From contig CALDYR010000041.1 in the NCBI GenBank assembly GCA_937944405.1, forward strand, positions 1 through 64,000: 64,000 nucleotides of DNA. The letters run 5' to 3'. Below, in pieces: positions 26,668 through 35,894 of this stretch. Below the pieces are notes generated by a model. The model was given only the letters and a program-made list of their open reading frames with translations. It had not been told where the DNA came from and ran no database searches. Both the position numbers and the translations under genes were made by a program. Position 1 is the first letter of the stretch. Each line of letters opens with the position of its first letter. This DNA is from an uncultured Pirellulaceae bacterium (lineage in GTDB: Bacteria; Planctomycetota; Planctomycetia; Pirellulales; Pirellulaceae).

Positions 26668-27444
26668 TTAACCGCGGCGTCCCTGTAAAAAAGCTCCTGC
26701 GATCGGGTCTTGGGGGGCACTGAAAACGCGCTTCAACGGTCCAGATTCGATGATCGTGCCGGTGTTCTCGCGTATCCAAAAAACAGAGACATCGTCCGCA
26801 ATACGATTCGCTTGTGACAAATTGTGCGTCACGATCAACACCGTAAGTTGCCCGCGAAAAGAGGCGATCAAGTCTTCGACCACATCACTGGATACAGGGT
26901 CTAGGGCACTGCATGGTTCATCAAACAACATGATCTCGGGTTCAAGGGCCAACGCCCGAGCGATGCATAGGCGTTGCATTTGCCCGCCTGACAAACGGAG
27001 CGCTGAATGATTCAAGCGCTCTTTGACTTCGTTCCACAACCCCGCTTTAATTAGCGAATCTTCCACACGGTCGTTGATCTCCGATTTGGCAAACCGATGT
27101 TCTTTGAGCGGCATTGCGATATTTTTTTTGATCGACATGGGAAAAGGGTTGGGTTTTTGAAATACCATTCCAATCCGTCGACGCAGTTGGCCAAGATCGC
27201 AATCGGGAGAATCGATGCGGCAATGATCCACCCAGATTTCCCCTGAAACATGACAGCCGGGTACTAGGTCGGTCAGCCGATTCAAGGTCGAAAGAAAGGT
27301 ACTTTTCCCGCATCCGCTGGGCCCAACCAAAGCCGTCACTTTACCGCGACTGGCCGAAAAATTAACGTCTCCAAGGACCGTACGCGATCCGTATCGCACT
27401 TGCAATTGCTTTACTTCAATCGCATTTCCAGGTGGGGCAATCAC
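26668..27444 (-). CDS. pstB: Phosphate ABC transporter ATPase PstB
   Basis: Drives uptake of inorganic phosphate by the PstSCAB complex. 258 aa, standard. Walker A LVGPSGCGKSTF, Q-loop MVFQKPNPFPMSI (the PstB-type sequence), signature LSGGQMQRL, Walker B EIMLFDEPCSALDP and H-loop VTHN are all present. The start is a GTG with no in-frame ATG upstream; the gap of ~84 bp from pstA is larger than the other junctions. No phoU follows, unlike many pst operons. Confidence 0.93.
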   Translation of the reverse strand: MIAPPGNAIEVKQLQVRYGSRTVLGDVNFSASRGKVTALVGPSGCGKSTFLSTLNRLTDLVPGCHVSGEIWVDHCRIDSPDCDLGQLRRRIGMVFQKPNPFPMSIKKNIAMPLKEHRFAKSEINDRVEDSLIKAGLWNEVKERLNHSALRLSGGQMQRLCIARALALEPEIMLFDEPCSALDPVSSDVVEDLIASFRGQLTVLIVTHNLSQANRIADDVSVFWIRENTGTIIESGPLKRVFSAPQDPIAGAFLQGRRG

Positions 27445-27528
27445 CGGAAGAGCATTCGAAAGCTCGGTTTTTGATGGTTGGCTGATAATCGGCGTCCTCT
27501 GAAAAACTTTTGCTAAACAGTCGTTCTG

Positions 27529-28404
27529 TTAAACGGCCGCGGAATCATTGTAGTAGAAACGTGAAATTCCCGCCGCGACCAAGTTGAACGAAAACAGCAC
27601 CGCCATCAAGACCAACGCCGTCGCCGCAGCCGAAGATTCACCGCCGGAAACATTGACCGCCAAATCGTAAATGTGGACCGACATCGTGCGTCCTGAATCA
27701 AAAACTGATTCTGGCATGCGGGTCACATAGCCGCTGGTGAAAATCAAAGCGGCGGTCTCCGCAATCGCTCGTGATACGCCTAAGACCGTTCCTACCATCA
27801 CCCCCGGTGCCGCCGCCGGCAGCAGCAGACGCCACAAAGTTGTCGTTTTGCTCAACCCCAACGCAGTACTATTCAAACGAATGTAGGAGGGGATGGATTC
27901 AAAGGCGGCGTAAACGGTGGTGACAACGATGGGCAAAATCATCAGTGCTAATGTCAACCCACCCGAAAGGATCGAAAATCCCATTTGCAGTGTCTGACAA
28001 AAAAAGACCATACCAAACAAACCGAACACAATCGAAGGAACCGCAGCCAGCAAATCAAGACTTCGGGTGATACAGAATCTCAGTCTTCGGCGTTGAAGTA
28101 CCGTCTCAGATAGCCACGCCGCAGTCAATATCCCTAGCGGCAAGGACAAACAAAGGCAAATACCTAAAACAAGTCCGGTTGAAATTAAAACCGTGCCGAT
28201 GCCGCCGCTGCGCCCAAAATTGGTGGGTTCGCCGGAGAAGAATTCAGCCGTAAGGCGTCCTCCCCCCTTGGCGATTAGGCTGGCCATCATCCATAAAAAC
28301 GCTCCGATCAAGATCGCCGCGCAACCCCAACCAATCACTTTAAAAACGACGTCAAACATTGAATATAACGGCGTCTTGGTTTTCCCCAACGACCCCTCAC
28401 TCAT
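27529..28404 (-). CDS. pstA: Phosphate ABC transporter permease PstA
   Basis: Inner-membrane subunit of the phosphate importer, about 291 aa from the ATG at 28404. Six predicted membrane helices and the PstA EAA-like loop (FESIPSYIRLNSTALGLSKTTTLWRLLLPAAAPGVMVG). The ATG overlaps the end of pstC by 8 nt (ATGAGTGA), indicating translational coupling. The tracked start at 28434 is a TTG and less likely. Confidence 0.9.
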   Translation of the reverse strand: MSEGSLGKTKTPLYSMFDVVFKVIGWGCAAILIGAFLWMMASLIAKGGGRLTAEFFSGEPTNFGRSGGIGTVLISTGLVLGICLCLSLPLGILTAAWLSETVLQRRRLRFCITRSLDLLAAVPSIVFGLFGMVFFCQTLQMGFSILSGGLTLALMILPIVVTTVYAAFESIPSYIRLNSTALGLSKTTTLWRLLLPAAAPGVMVGTVLGVSRAIAETAALIFTSGYVTRMPESVFDSGRTMSVHIYDLAVNVSGGESSAAATALVLMAVLFSFNLVAAGISRFYYNDSAAV

Positions 28405-29257
28405 ATGCGACTCGCTTTCGAAACGGTTCAACAATCCCTAAGATGATCATAACCACCAACATCAATACTAAACCGGTCAAAAACAGGACCGAACGATGAA
28501 AGACGGTGTCGTCACCCATCTCCAAGGCGATGTTGGCTGTCACGGTGCGGATGGGTTCGAACAAGTTTTTAGGGATTTGAGGGATGTTCCCGCAAACCAT
28601 CAACACTGCCATCGTTTCCCCAATTGCCCGGGCTGCGGCTAATAGAGCGCCACCGGCAATTCCACGGGCCGCTGTGGGAACCACAATCGAACAGATAAAA
28701 CGAACGCGTCCCACCCCCAAGGCAACCGCGCCACGTCGATACTCAGAGGGTACCGATCGGATGGCCGTTAGGGAGGTCAACGCCACCGTCGGAGCCACCA
28801 TCAGCCCTAACACCAAAATGCCCGCGATTAAACTTTGTCCCGGTGGATGGAAATAGCTAATAGCGGGAACTAATGAAACCAAACCCCAGAAACCAAACAC
28901 CACCGACGGCACTCCGCCGAGTAGCTCGATGAAGCGCGTCAAGAATCCCATGACATACTTAAACGAATAAAATTCAATCGCCACTGCTGTCCCCAGTCCC
29001 ACCGGCAGTGCCCAACCGATCGCGCCGATTGTCACCAAACAGCTCCCGGCGATCATCGGCCAAACGCCGAACTGCGGGTTGGTCGCGGTAGGGTGCCAGT
29101 GCGAATCAAAAAACAATCGACTAATTCCTACCGAAACAATCGCCGGCAGCGATTGTTTCGCAAGAAACAAAAAGACCAATAGCACCAATCCGCCGCTGAC
29201 GATCGCAGCACCGCTTAGTACTAAAGTTAGTACGCGATCATTCAGCCGAGGGGACAA
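28397..29257 (-). CDS. pstC: Phosphate ABC transporter permease PstC
   Basis: 286 aa, six membrane helices, and the PstC loop (AIRSVPSEYRRGAVALGVGRVRFICSIVVPTAARGIAGG). With PstA it forms the membrane channel. The start is a TTG overlapping the pstS end by 20 nt; no ATG precedes the first membrane helix. Its stop lies inside the pstA start. Confidence 0.9.
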   Translation of the reverse strand: MSPRLNDRVLTLVLSGAAIVSGGLVLLVFLFLAKQSLPAIVSVGISRLFFDSHWHPTATNPQFGVWPMIAGSCLVTIGAIGWALPVGLGTAVAIEFYSFKYVMGFLTRFIELLGGVPSVVFGFWGLVSLVPAISYFHPPGQSLIAGILVLGLMVAPTVALTSLTAIRSVPSEYRRGAVALGVGRVRFICSIVVPTAARGIAGGALLAAARAIGETMAVLMVCGNIPQIPKNLFEPIRTVTANIALEMGDDTVFHRSVLFLTGLVLMLVVMIILGIVEPFRKRVAYE

Positions 29258-30137
29258 AGTACTGTGCCTTAATCAAGTCGTGAACTTCATCCGATTGAGC
29301 GAACTGGATCAATCGCGCGGCGTCCTCTTGCGGTTGCCCTTTGGTGATCAACAACAGCGGACGGGTGATCGGGAACTGCCCCGAACGAATTGAATTCATG
29401 GTCGGCGACACACCATCGGACTGAATGATTTTTATCTGGCCTCCGTTTTTCACTTCGTAATCAGCGGCACCGACAGAGACATATCCGATTGCATGGGGAT
29501 TGCTTTGGATCGACTTGATGACCTGTTGGTTGTCACCGGCGATTAAGTCTGCTTCGATGTTTTCGATCGCCAGAGAGAAGTGCTTTAAAAACACTTCCAA
29601 CGTACCACGGCCTTCGGCTTTGTTGATGACAACAATTCTGGCGTCGGGGCCTCCCAATGCCTTCCAGTTTTTCGCTCCTCCACGATAGATTGAACGGACC
29701 TGTTCGGTGTCCAGAGACATCACAGGATTGGACCGATGGGCGATCAAGCAAATCCCATCCATGGCAATCCGATTGGCCACCAAACCTGATTTTTCAGATG
29801 ATTTTAGGTCGCGCGATGCCATCCCAATGTCCGCGATTCCATTTTTGGCGTCCCCAATTCCACGGGAAGAGCCACCGGTCTGAACGTCGATGCGATACTC
29901 GGGATGCAGGGTTTCAAATCGCCGTGCGATTTCGTGCATCACCGGTGCTACGGTGCTGCTTCCGGTCAACACGAGTTTCCTGCGTGTCGGTTGAGAACTA
30001 ACTCCGTCGACGCTTGAACGACGGACGTTGCCCGATCCCGCGATGCCAACGCCGGTTCCCTCTGAACAACCTCCGACAACCGCTATCAGCAGTGAAAGGG
30101 TGGATAAAAACAGAAACGGGGAGCCCTTCAGGTTCAT
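29238..30137 (-). CDS. pstS: Phosphate-binding lipoprotein PstS
   Basis: Extracytoplasmic receptor handing phosphate to PstCA. From the ATG at 30137 about 299 aa. It carries a lipoprotein signal peptide with lipobox VVGGC (~24 residues in), then KLVLTGSSTVAPV and TGGSSRGIGDAKNGIADIGMASR, the phosphate-contacting loops of the PBP family. The tracked start at 30173 is rejected: the 30137 ATG forms TAATG with the end of the regulator gene, a 1-nt overlap suggesting translational coupling. Confidence 0.92.
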   Translation of the reverse strand: MNLKGSPFLFLSTLSLLIAVVGGCSEGTGVGIAGSGNVRRSSVDGVSSQPTRRKLVLTGSSTVAPVMHEIARRFETLHPEYRIDVQTGGSSRGIGDAKNGIADIGMASRDLKSSEKSGLVANRIAMDGICLIAHRSNPVMSLDTEQVRSIYRGGAKNWKALGGPDARIVVINKAEGRGTLEVFLKHFSLAIENIEADLIAGDNQQVIKSIQSNPHAIGYVSVGAADYEVKNGGQIKIIQSDGVSPTMNSIRSGQFPITRPLLLITKGQPQEDAARLIQFAQSDEVHDLIKAQYFVPSAE

Positions 30138-30457
30138 TACGATTTTCCTTTTTCGTCGAATAAAATCTGGCAACAGCCCAAGTCAACCGCCGCACCGCGC
30201 CCCGCCGATTTAACTGCCGCAGCAATCGAATAGCGTATCGAACGACCTTCGCGCTGATGTTCGACAACCCCCGCATCCCGTAAGACACGCAAGTGATGAG
30301 ATAGCAGGGTTTGTTCAATATCGAGTGATTGGTTAAGCTCGCCAACGGTCAGCGACCGACGGATTAACAACCTAATGACTGCTAAACGGGTTTGATCGGC
30401 CAGCACCTTCAAGAAAGTTGCACAGTCAATTGACCGATTTATTTCCACTGCAGTCAT
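30137..30457 (-). CDS. ArsR-family winged-helix repressor at the head of the pst operon
   Basis: About 106 aa from the ATG at 30457, the usual ArsR length; the tracked ORF (142 aa, GTG start at 30565) offers further ATGs at 30484, 30505 and 30523. The winged helix is clear: FLKVLADQTRLAVIRLLIRRSLTVGELNQSL, recognition helix LLSHHLRVLRDAGVVEHQREGRSIRYSI. The ELCVCDL arsenic-site motif is absent (TVGELNQ instead), but the C-terminus has DLGCCQILFDEKG with adjacent cysteines. It overlaps pstS by one base (TAATG), so it is part of the operon. A phosphate- or arsenate-linked role is inference; many ArsR members sense other ligands. Confidence 0.8.
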   Translation of the reverse strand: MTAVEINRSIDCATFLKVLADQTRLAVIRLLIRRSLTVGELNQSLDIEQTLLSHHLRVLRDAGVVEHQREGRSIRYSIAAAVKSAGRGAAVDLGCCQILFDEKGKS

Positions 30458-30476
30458 TGGAGTCTCGAAATTGCCA

Positions 30477-30490
30477 AGATACATGAATCT
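30477..30490. promoter_or_regulatory. Possible operator for the ArsR-type repressor
   Basis: AGATACATGAATCT is a 14-bp palindrome with one mismatched pair, placed about 20 bp upstream of the preferred regulator start. ArsR-family operators are short AT-rich palindromes over their own promoters, so this is a candidate only. Confidence 0.25.
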
Positions 30491-30615
30491 ATGTTCAAGT
30501 GTCATTGTGACGCCCGGAGGCATTGGACGCAATAACGATGTTCCCCTTAGTGTTGTACAATACACTGAAAATCGAGCACTGAAGTTGCGTGTTGTTCGCT
30601 ACACACTCCAAAGAT

Positions 30616-30645
30616 CTCGAACTTTGTAAGTTCGAGCTTTTTTTT
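30616..30645 (+). terminator. Strong intrinsic terminator on the strand opposite to arsR-pst
   Basis: CTCGAACTT-TGT-AAGTTCGAG forms a 9-bp perfect stem with a 3-nt loop, followed by CTTTTTTTTT on the plus strand. All annotated genes upstream of it on that side, back to 21857, are on the minus strand. It therefore either ends an unannotated plus-strand (antisense) transcript or insulates against read-through. Confidence 0.8.
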
Positions 30646-30671
30646 AAGCCAGCGATTCACTTGCGTTAAAT

Positions 30672-31408
30672 GGCCTTGTCGAACAAAAGTGAAGCTCTTT
30701 GCGTATTAGCGCGGTCTGAAGGATTTGCCCCGCAAGAAGGAGCGTATCATGGCGAAAAAGAGCCGTCAAAAAACCAGCTACCAAGTCACCAACTGGTCAG
30801 CTTACAACAAGTCGCTTGTTAATCGAGGCGACACCACATTCTGGTTTTCATAAGAAGTGCCTGCCAATTGGAAGCACGCAAACAAGGGCTTCGAAGTTGG
30901 ACGGCCCTTTGTTTATAGCGACGCAGCCATTGAAGTGTTGCTGAAGTCCTCACCGGCAATGATGTTCATGACAGCGCGCCAGCTTTGGATCTGGTGAAGC
31001 AATCGGGTTGCGAGATCGACACACCCTACGGCGATGGTGCTTACCACAATTGGGACAGTTGGGACATTCACGACCGATTACAATAGCAAGTAGTCGACGC
31101 GCTCATTCCACCTCGCCGTGGCTCGTTGATCAAACAGCACGCCAGTTGCAACGCAGAGCCATTGCCATTGCCGCGCGACCAAAGCGTTCGACACATTCGC
31201 CGCGACGGTCGCAAAGCGCGGAAGGAGCAGGTTGGTTATCATCGACGCTCCAACGATGAAACCGCAATGTCGCGACTCAAAGGCGCCTTCGGTGATCGCT
31301 CGAAAAACAGGAAAATCAGAAAACTGAAACTGATTTCCGATGCAAAATCCTGAACATGTTTGTCATGCTCGGAATGCCTTTATCCGTGGGGCGTTAGGAA
31401 ACAAGGCC
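30672..31408 (+). mobile_element. Decayed IS5-type insertion sequence
   Basis: A transposase remnant starts at ATG 30749: MAKKSRQKTSYQVTNWSAYNKSLVNRG, WKHANKGFEVGRPFVYSDAAIEVLL. It resumes downstream as DLVKQSGCEID, PYGDGAY, IPPRRGSLIKQHASC, HIRRDGRKARKEQVGYHRRS. The tail SRLKGAFGDR corresponds to the YREK-like end of IS5/DDE transposases. In-frame stops, frame changes and a large central deletion (the first two acidic residues are missing) make it inactive. GGCCTTGT at 30672-30679 recurs inverted at 31401-31408 and may be a remnant of the terminal repeats, giving an element of ~740 bp. Confidence 0.7.
30749..31353 (+). pseudogene. IS5-family transposase pseudogene
   Basis: Broken coding part of the element above. 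The first reading frame stops after ~34 codons (WFS then TAA). Later blocks lie in other frames, the last ending at 31353 (KLKLISDAKS). The ORF-track entries at 31008-31353 are fragments of it and not separate genes. Confidence 0.7.
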
Positions 31409-31720
31409 CTTTGTCGCCCAAGACCCTGGCCCCCTTTCTCAACTTCCAGCAAAGCGCAGGACAGCCAACACGGCGAATCGGCGAACCGGAAGGGGCCAGT
31501 GGTTGTTTTGCGGTTGGGAGCAGAACCTACAATAGACTCCCCGGTGCCAACGTTTTTGAAAAAAACAAATTTGACGACACTCGACTGTTGGCCCCGTTGC
31601 CGCAACGAGCGACTGATTCTCTCTATTGTTGGCCCGTCTGTTTCGCTATTGTCGATCGCGCGCCGTCGACAATACGGCGAACACGGTGCAAATTACACGG
31701 AACAGATCAGCTCGGAAATC
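31409..31720. other. Intergenic region before the sulfotransferase
   Basis: The long tracked ORF from 31340 reads through here, but residues before MDKFLFLTG have no family character and overlap the transposase remnant. I treat it as non-coding leader. Confidence 0.5.
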
Positions 31721-32521
31721 ATGGACAAATTTCTCTTTCTGACAGGAGTTGGACGCAGTGGCACGACCGTTTTAAGAACAGGTTTGGGCCAGCATCCGGA
31801 TATTTACTACAACGGAAAAGAAAACAACATCGTCCAAGACCTATTAAAGGTGGCATATCACAACTGCACTCTTACGTCTCGCAAATTCGCCATGGTGGTC
31901 TCTCAAAAAGAGTATGACCACATCTTCCGTGACGCGTTGAAGGCGCTGCTTTGGCCGGATGCCGTGTTGAAAACGCGCCCGTGTAAAATGGCAGCCATCA
32001 ACTTTGAGGGAAACCAGCTTGATTACTTGGGCGCTGTTTTTCCCGGTTGCAAGGTTTTATGCTTGGTCAGAAATGGGATCGAAGTGATTTCGTCTCGTAT
32101 GCGGCACCCTTCGTTTGCCAGCCAATCCTTTGAAACACATTGCGAGGTTTGGAACCGGAGCCTCGGCGTGATTCGTTGGGGAGCCTCGCAGCCAGATCGT
32201 TTTCGTTTGGTGCGGCACGAATGGTTCTACCAAACCGATTTATTCCAGCCCGAGCTAAAAGCGCTGTATCAGTGGGCAGGTATTTCCTATTCGGAATTGC
32301 CCTTCAACCATATTGCAGGCACCTTGCGCCATCCTACGCCAAGCGGCCAAACGATCGCATCTGATGCATTCATTCATTCTTCGGACACAGAAAAAACGCA
32401 CTACTTTCTTTCCAAACGCCAGCGCTGGTCTGATTGGAATCCACAACAGCGTCAACAGTTTGAAACAATTTGCGGTGAACAGATGCAAACGCTAGATTAC
32501 GTCATTCCTTGGAACACATAG
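31721..32521 (+). CDS. Sulfotransferase-fold protein
   Basis: 266 aa from the ATG at 31721. The N-terminal FLTGVGRSGTTVLRTGLGQHP is the 5'-phosphosulfate-binding loop of PAPS-dependent sulfotransferases. The 3'-phosphate segment appears as VLCLVRNGIEVISSRMRHPSF. The family moves sulfate from PAPS to sugars, tyrosines or small molecules; the acceptor cannot be predicted, and some relatives act without PAPS. It stands alone, downstream of a dead insertion sequence, so acquisition by transfer is possible but not shown. A 16-bp tandem duplication begins just after its stop. Confidence 0.8.
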   Translation: MDKFLFLTGVGRSGTTVLRTGLGQHPDIYYNGKENNIVQDLLKVAYHNCTLTSRKFAMVVSQKEYDHIFRDALKALLWPDAVLKTRPCKMAAINFEGNQLDYLGAVFPGCKVLCLVRNGIEVISSRMRHPSFASQSFETHCEVWNRSLGVIRWGASQPDRFRLVRHEWFYQTDLFQPELKALYQWAGISYSELPFNHIAGTLRHPTPSGQTIASDAFIHSSDTEKTHYFLSKRQRWSDWNPQQRQQFETICGEQMQTLDYVIPWNT

Positions 32522-32553
32522 GTTAAAATGGAGTTCCGTTAGAATGGAGTTCC
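32522..32553. repeat. 16-bp tandem duplication just after the sulfotransferase stop
   Basis: GTTAAAATGGAGTTCC and GTTAGAATGGAGTTCC are adjacent and differ by one base. Confidence 0.75.
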
Positions 32554-33057
32554 CAAAGTCCGTCTTTCGCAGAAACGTTCACTGGCTAGCGCTTAGGTTT
32601 CCCCACATCTTTTGATTTCTTTGGCGAATCTCGCGCCAGCGATCACGACGGGCAGCTCGTGCCAGCCCTTCCATAATTTTTGCCATCCGGGAGGATGATC
32701 GCCTTTTCGATTTGGGTGGCCGCTGAGACGGGCAAGAGCCAATACGAACTCAGCCCTGCGTCTCCGTAAAGCCAGTTTCTGTTTCACCGAAGAACAAAAT
32801 CTATCGTCGTCTACAAAACCTTTGAATACCCCAATCCTGTCAAAAAGAATTCTCAGCGTTACCGCACAGAAGGAAAGTGCTAAACCATGAGCTAAACCAT
32901 GAATGAGAATTAAACTAAAAATGGTCTCACGATCGTCGGCACATCCTCTTTGGCTGATTCCTAGAGAAAAGAAAACACAGGCTCAGCCGATCGAACGAAA
33001 CCAAACGGGTCGCCTGACTGCAAAACGCGACTCCCCCCACCAACCAATGGGGCTACT
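32554..33057. other. Intergenic region, no supported gene
   Basis: About 500 bp with no credible ORF. It contains a perfect 12-bp tandem duplication (GCTAAACCATGA twice, 32879-32902). Confidence 0.5.
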
Positions 33058-35595
33058 TTGAAAACACATTTTGCGTCAAAATACAGAACATCACATCCCT
33101 TGGCTTACCCACATGCACCACCAGTGACCGCAAACACTCAGCCCAACGATGAACCTGTTCCCCAGCAGCGGCGCGACGAAATCGCAGACGCCTACTTTGA
33201 TTCGCTGCCCTTTGATCCGTATCCGGTGCAGGAAGAAGCGCTTTTGTCTTACTTCACCGAAGACCAAGGCGTGCTGGTTTGTGCTCCGACCGGGACGGGG
33301 AAAACGTTGATCGCCGAAGCGGCGCTGTTCGAAGCCCTGAAGTTAGGAAAAAAAGCCTATTACACCACCCCGCTGATCGCGCTGACCGATCAAAAGTTTC
33401 GTGAAATACAAGAGACCGTTGTGCGTTGGGGATTTTCAGCCGACGAAGTTGGACTGGTGACCGGCAACAAGAAAGTAAACCCTCAGGCGAAAATTTTAGT
33501 CGTCGTGGCTGAGATTTTGCTTAACCGGTTGTTGGACGATGAAGCCTTCGCTTTCGATGACGTTTGGGCGGTCGTGATGGACGAATTTCACAGCTTCAAT
33601 CTGCCTGAACGCGGTATCGTTTGGGAGTTCGGGCTGGCGTTGCTGCCGGCCCATGTCAAAACGATGCTGCTATCGGCAACGGTGGGCAACAGCATGGATT
33701 TTTTGCGTTGGTTGAATCATGTGCACCAACGCAATTTGAAATTGATCGAAGGTAAAGAGCGCAAAGTTCCGCTGCAGTTCAATTGGATCGACGATGATTT
33801 ACTGCCCGAACACATGGAGAAAATGGTCACCAACGACGACGAAACGCGGCGCACCCCTGCCCTACTGTTTTGCTTCAACCGCGAAATGTGTTGGACGTAT
33901 GCGGAAATGCTCAAGGGGAAAAAGTGCGTCGCCAAGGACCAACAAAAAGCGCTCAGTGCGCGCTTAGATGACTACGACTGGAGCCAAGGCGCGGGGCCAA
34001 AGATGAAACAGCTTCTCACGCGCGGCATCGGCGTTCACCATGCCGGGGTGCTGCCCAAATACCGTCGCATCGTGGAACTGCTGTTTCAAGAAAAACTGCT
34101 CAGCATCTGCGTCTGTACCGAAACACTGGCTGCAGGCATCAATCTTCCGGCTCGTAGTGTCGTGCTGCCAACCATTCTCAAAGGCCCGCCGGGGAAGAAG
34201 AAGTTAATGGCCGCTGCGGGCGCCCATCAGATTTTCGGCCGCGCTGGACGACCTCAATTTGACGACCACGGCTACGTGTACGTGCTGCCCCACGAAGACG
34301 ATGTGAAGATCGCGCGCTGGAAAGAAAAATATGACTCCATTCCCGAAGACACCAAAGATCCGGGTTTGAGAAAGGCGAAGAAGGCGTTAAAGAAAAAACG
34401 CCCCAAACGCCGGGAAGACCAACAATACTGGAGTCAAACCCAGTTCGAACAATTGGTCGCGGCGCCTTCAGCGGATCTCGAAAGCCGGGGACCGCTGCCG
34501 TGGCGACTGCTGGTGTATATGCTCAACATTTCTGACGACGTGCAAAAAATCCGCACGCTGGTCAGCAAACGATTGCTCGACGCGCGAAAAAAAGAACTGG
34601 CTCAAAAGGATCTCAATCGGCAGTTAATCACCCTGTGGCGGGGCGGCTATGTGACGCTTGAACCTAAACCTCCGGCTTCGATGCTGGGATCCGATCAACC
34701 CGATGCAGACGATATAGACTCCGACGATTCGACCTTCGACGATCAACAGCCGATTGTCGATGCGGAATCTGAAGGCGCCGCTTCGTTGGCGATGATGCTG
34801 GACCTGGGCCAACGAAAATCTGATCAACCCTCCCCCGATGCCCACGCCCCAGAAGACGCCCACCACCAGAAGAAAACGGCGGCAGCGATCCCCAGCGATG
34901 AACCCGATTACCGCCCGGACACCGCCACGCCAACCGAAAAGATGCAAGACCTGTTATTATTGCGGGGTGTACATCCGCTGTACGCGGTGTTTTTAACCAA
35001 ACACTTGGGCATCGCAGATCGCAATGAGCGCGTGATGGCGTTGGAAAGTTTGTTAGAACTTTCTCGTTCCCTGGGCAAAGCAATCCGCATCCCGAAGCCT
35101 GATGAACTGCCTCCCGGTCCGCTGGCTACTGAGCGTTTAGACCCACAGTTATTGAAACTCGGTCTAGCCACCGCTGACGAATTTGGTTACACCGACCCTG
35201 ATCAGGACGACGAGAAACAGCGCGGATACTACGACGATTACGTCCCCGTTTTGACTTTGCCACACAAACTTCAGCGGCTGTTCCAGTACGATTTCCCTGC
35301 GGTTCAGGATTTACGAATTACGCCGGTGTGGGTGGCCGGCGAAGTGCTTCAATACGGCACTGATTTCAACAAATACATCACCTCCAACAAACTGCAGAAA
35401 CAGGAAGGCATTTTGTTCCGGCATTTGCTGCGTTTGGTTCTATTGTTGGATGAAATGGTTGAACTTTGCCCACCGGACGTGGAATACGAAACGTGGAAGG
35501 CCGACCTCAACGACATCGCCAATCAATTAGAGGAAACCTGCCGCGCGGTCGAACCCGAAGGCACCGACCAATGGCTGGCCGAAGGAAGATCCTAA
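33058..35595 (+). CDS. Ski2-like DEAD/DEAH-box helicase
   Basis: 845 aa superfamily 2 helicase. Motif I APTGTGKT (~82), motif II MDEFHS (DEVH-like variant), motif III LSATV, motif IV region RTPALLFCFN, and motif VI QIFGRAGRPQFD show an active ATPase core of the Ski2/MTR4/HelY type. These remodel RNA or DNA; which one here is unknown. After the core come a basic segment (RKAKKALKKKRPKRR), an acidic disordered insert (~545-630, DDIDSDDSTFDDQQP) and a C-terminal helical domain of unknown role. The tracked start is a TTG; TTG 33100 or GTG 33124 are alternatives, and there is no early in-frame ATG. Confidence 0.88.
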   Translation: MKTHFASKYRTSHPLAYPHAPPVTANTQPNDEPVPQQRRDEIADAYFDSLPFDPYPVQEEALLSYFTEDQGVLVCAPTGTGKTLIAEAALFEALKLGKKAYYTTPLIALTDQKFREIQETVVRWGFSADEVGLVTGNKKVNPQAKILVVVAEILLNRLLDDEAFAFDDVWAVVMDEFHSFNLPERGIVWEFGLALLPAHVKTMLLSATVGNSMDFLRWLNHVHQRNLKLIEGKERKVPLQFNWIDDDLLPEHMEKMVTNDDETRRTPALLFCFNREMCWTYAEMLKGKKCVAKDQQKALSARLDDYDWSQGAGPKMKQLLTRGIGVHHAGVLPKYRRIVELLFQEKLLSICVCTETLAAGINLPARSVVLPTILKGPPGKKKLMAAAGAHQIFGRAGRPQFDDHGYVYVLPHEDDVKIARWKEKYDSIPEDTKDPGLRKAKKALKKKRPKRREDQQYWSQTQFEQLVAAPSADLESRGPLPWRLLVYMLNISDDVQKIRTLVSKRLLDARKKELAQKDLNRQLITLWRGGYVTLEPKPPASMLGSDQPDADDIDSDDSTFDDQQPIVDAESEGAASLAMMLDLGQRKSDQPSPDAHAPEDAHHQKKTAAAIPSDEPDYRPDTATPTEKMQDLLLLRGVHPLYAVFLTKHLGIADRNERVMALESLLELSRSLGKAIRIPKPDELPPGPLATERLDPQLLKLGLATADEFGYTDPDQDDEKQRGYYDDYVPVLTLPHKLQRLFQYDFPAVQDLRITPVWVAGEVLQYGTDFNKYITSNKLQKQEGILFRHLLRLVLLLDEMVELCPPDVEYETWKADLNDIANQLEETCRAVEPEGTDQWLAEGRS

Positions 35596-35894
35596 ATTCG
35601 GTATCACCGCGCCTCCCCCAATCAAAGCCCATGGCCCATAGGGTCGCGGGATTGATAGCTGCGGAGTTTCCAAGCCAACGATTTACTTTCGCAATTACCG
35701 TTGGCCGACAACCGCGCGCGGTTTGCGGACGTTAAACCATAAAACACGTACGCCTGCTGGCTAAACATGACAACTCAGCCATAAACAAAACTGGGGCATA
35801 AACAAAACTGGGGCATAAACGAGCGGTCGCCCCAATCCCTAAATGTCTTGCCCGTATTCCTTAACCGTCGCTATTCGTCCTCAAGACTGCGTCT
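35596..35894. other. Intergenic region with a tandem repeat
   Basis: No gene. It lies between convergent genes and contains the 17-bp tandem repeat listed separately. Confidence 0.5.
35781..35820. repeat. 17-bp tandem repeat, 2.4 copies
   Basis: ATAAACAAAACTGGGGC twice in perfect succession, plus ATAAAC. Confidence 0.85.

Noticed and set aside
31340-31720. Long N-terminal extension of the sulfotransferase ORF
   Set aside because: Overlaps the transposase remnant, and the PAPS-binding loop belongs a few residues from the start.
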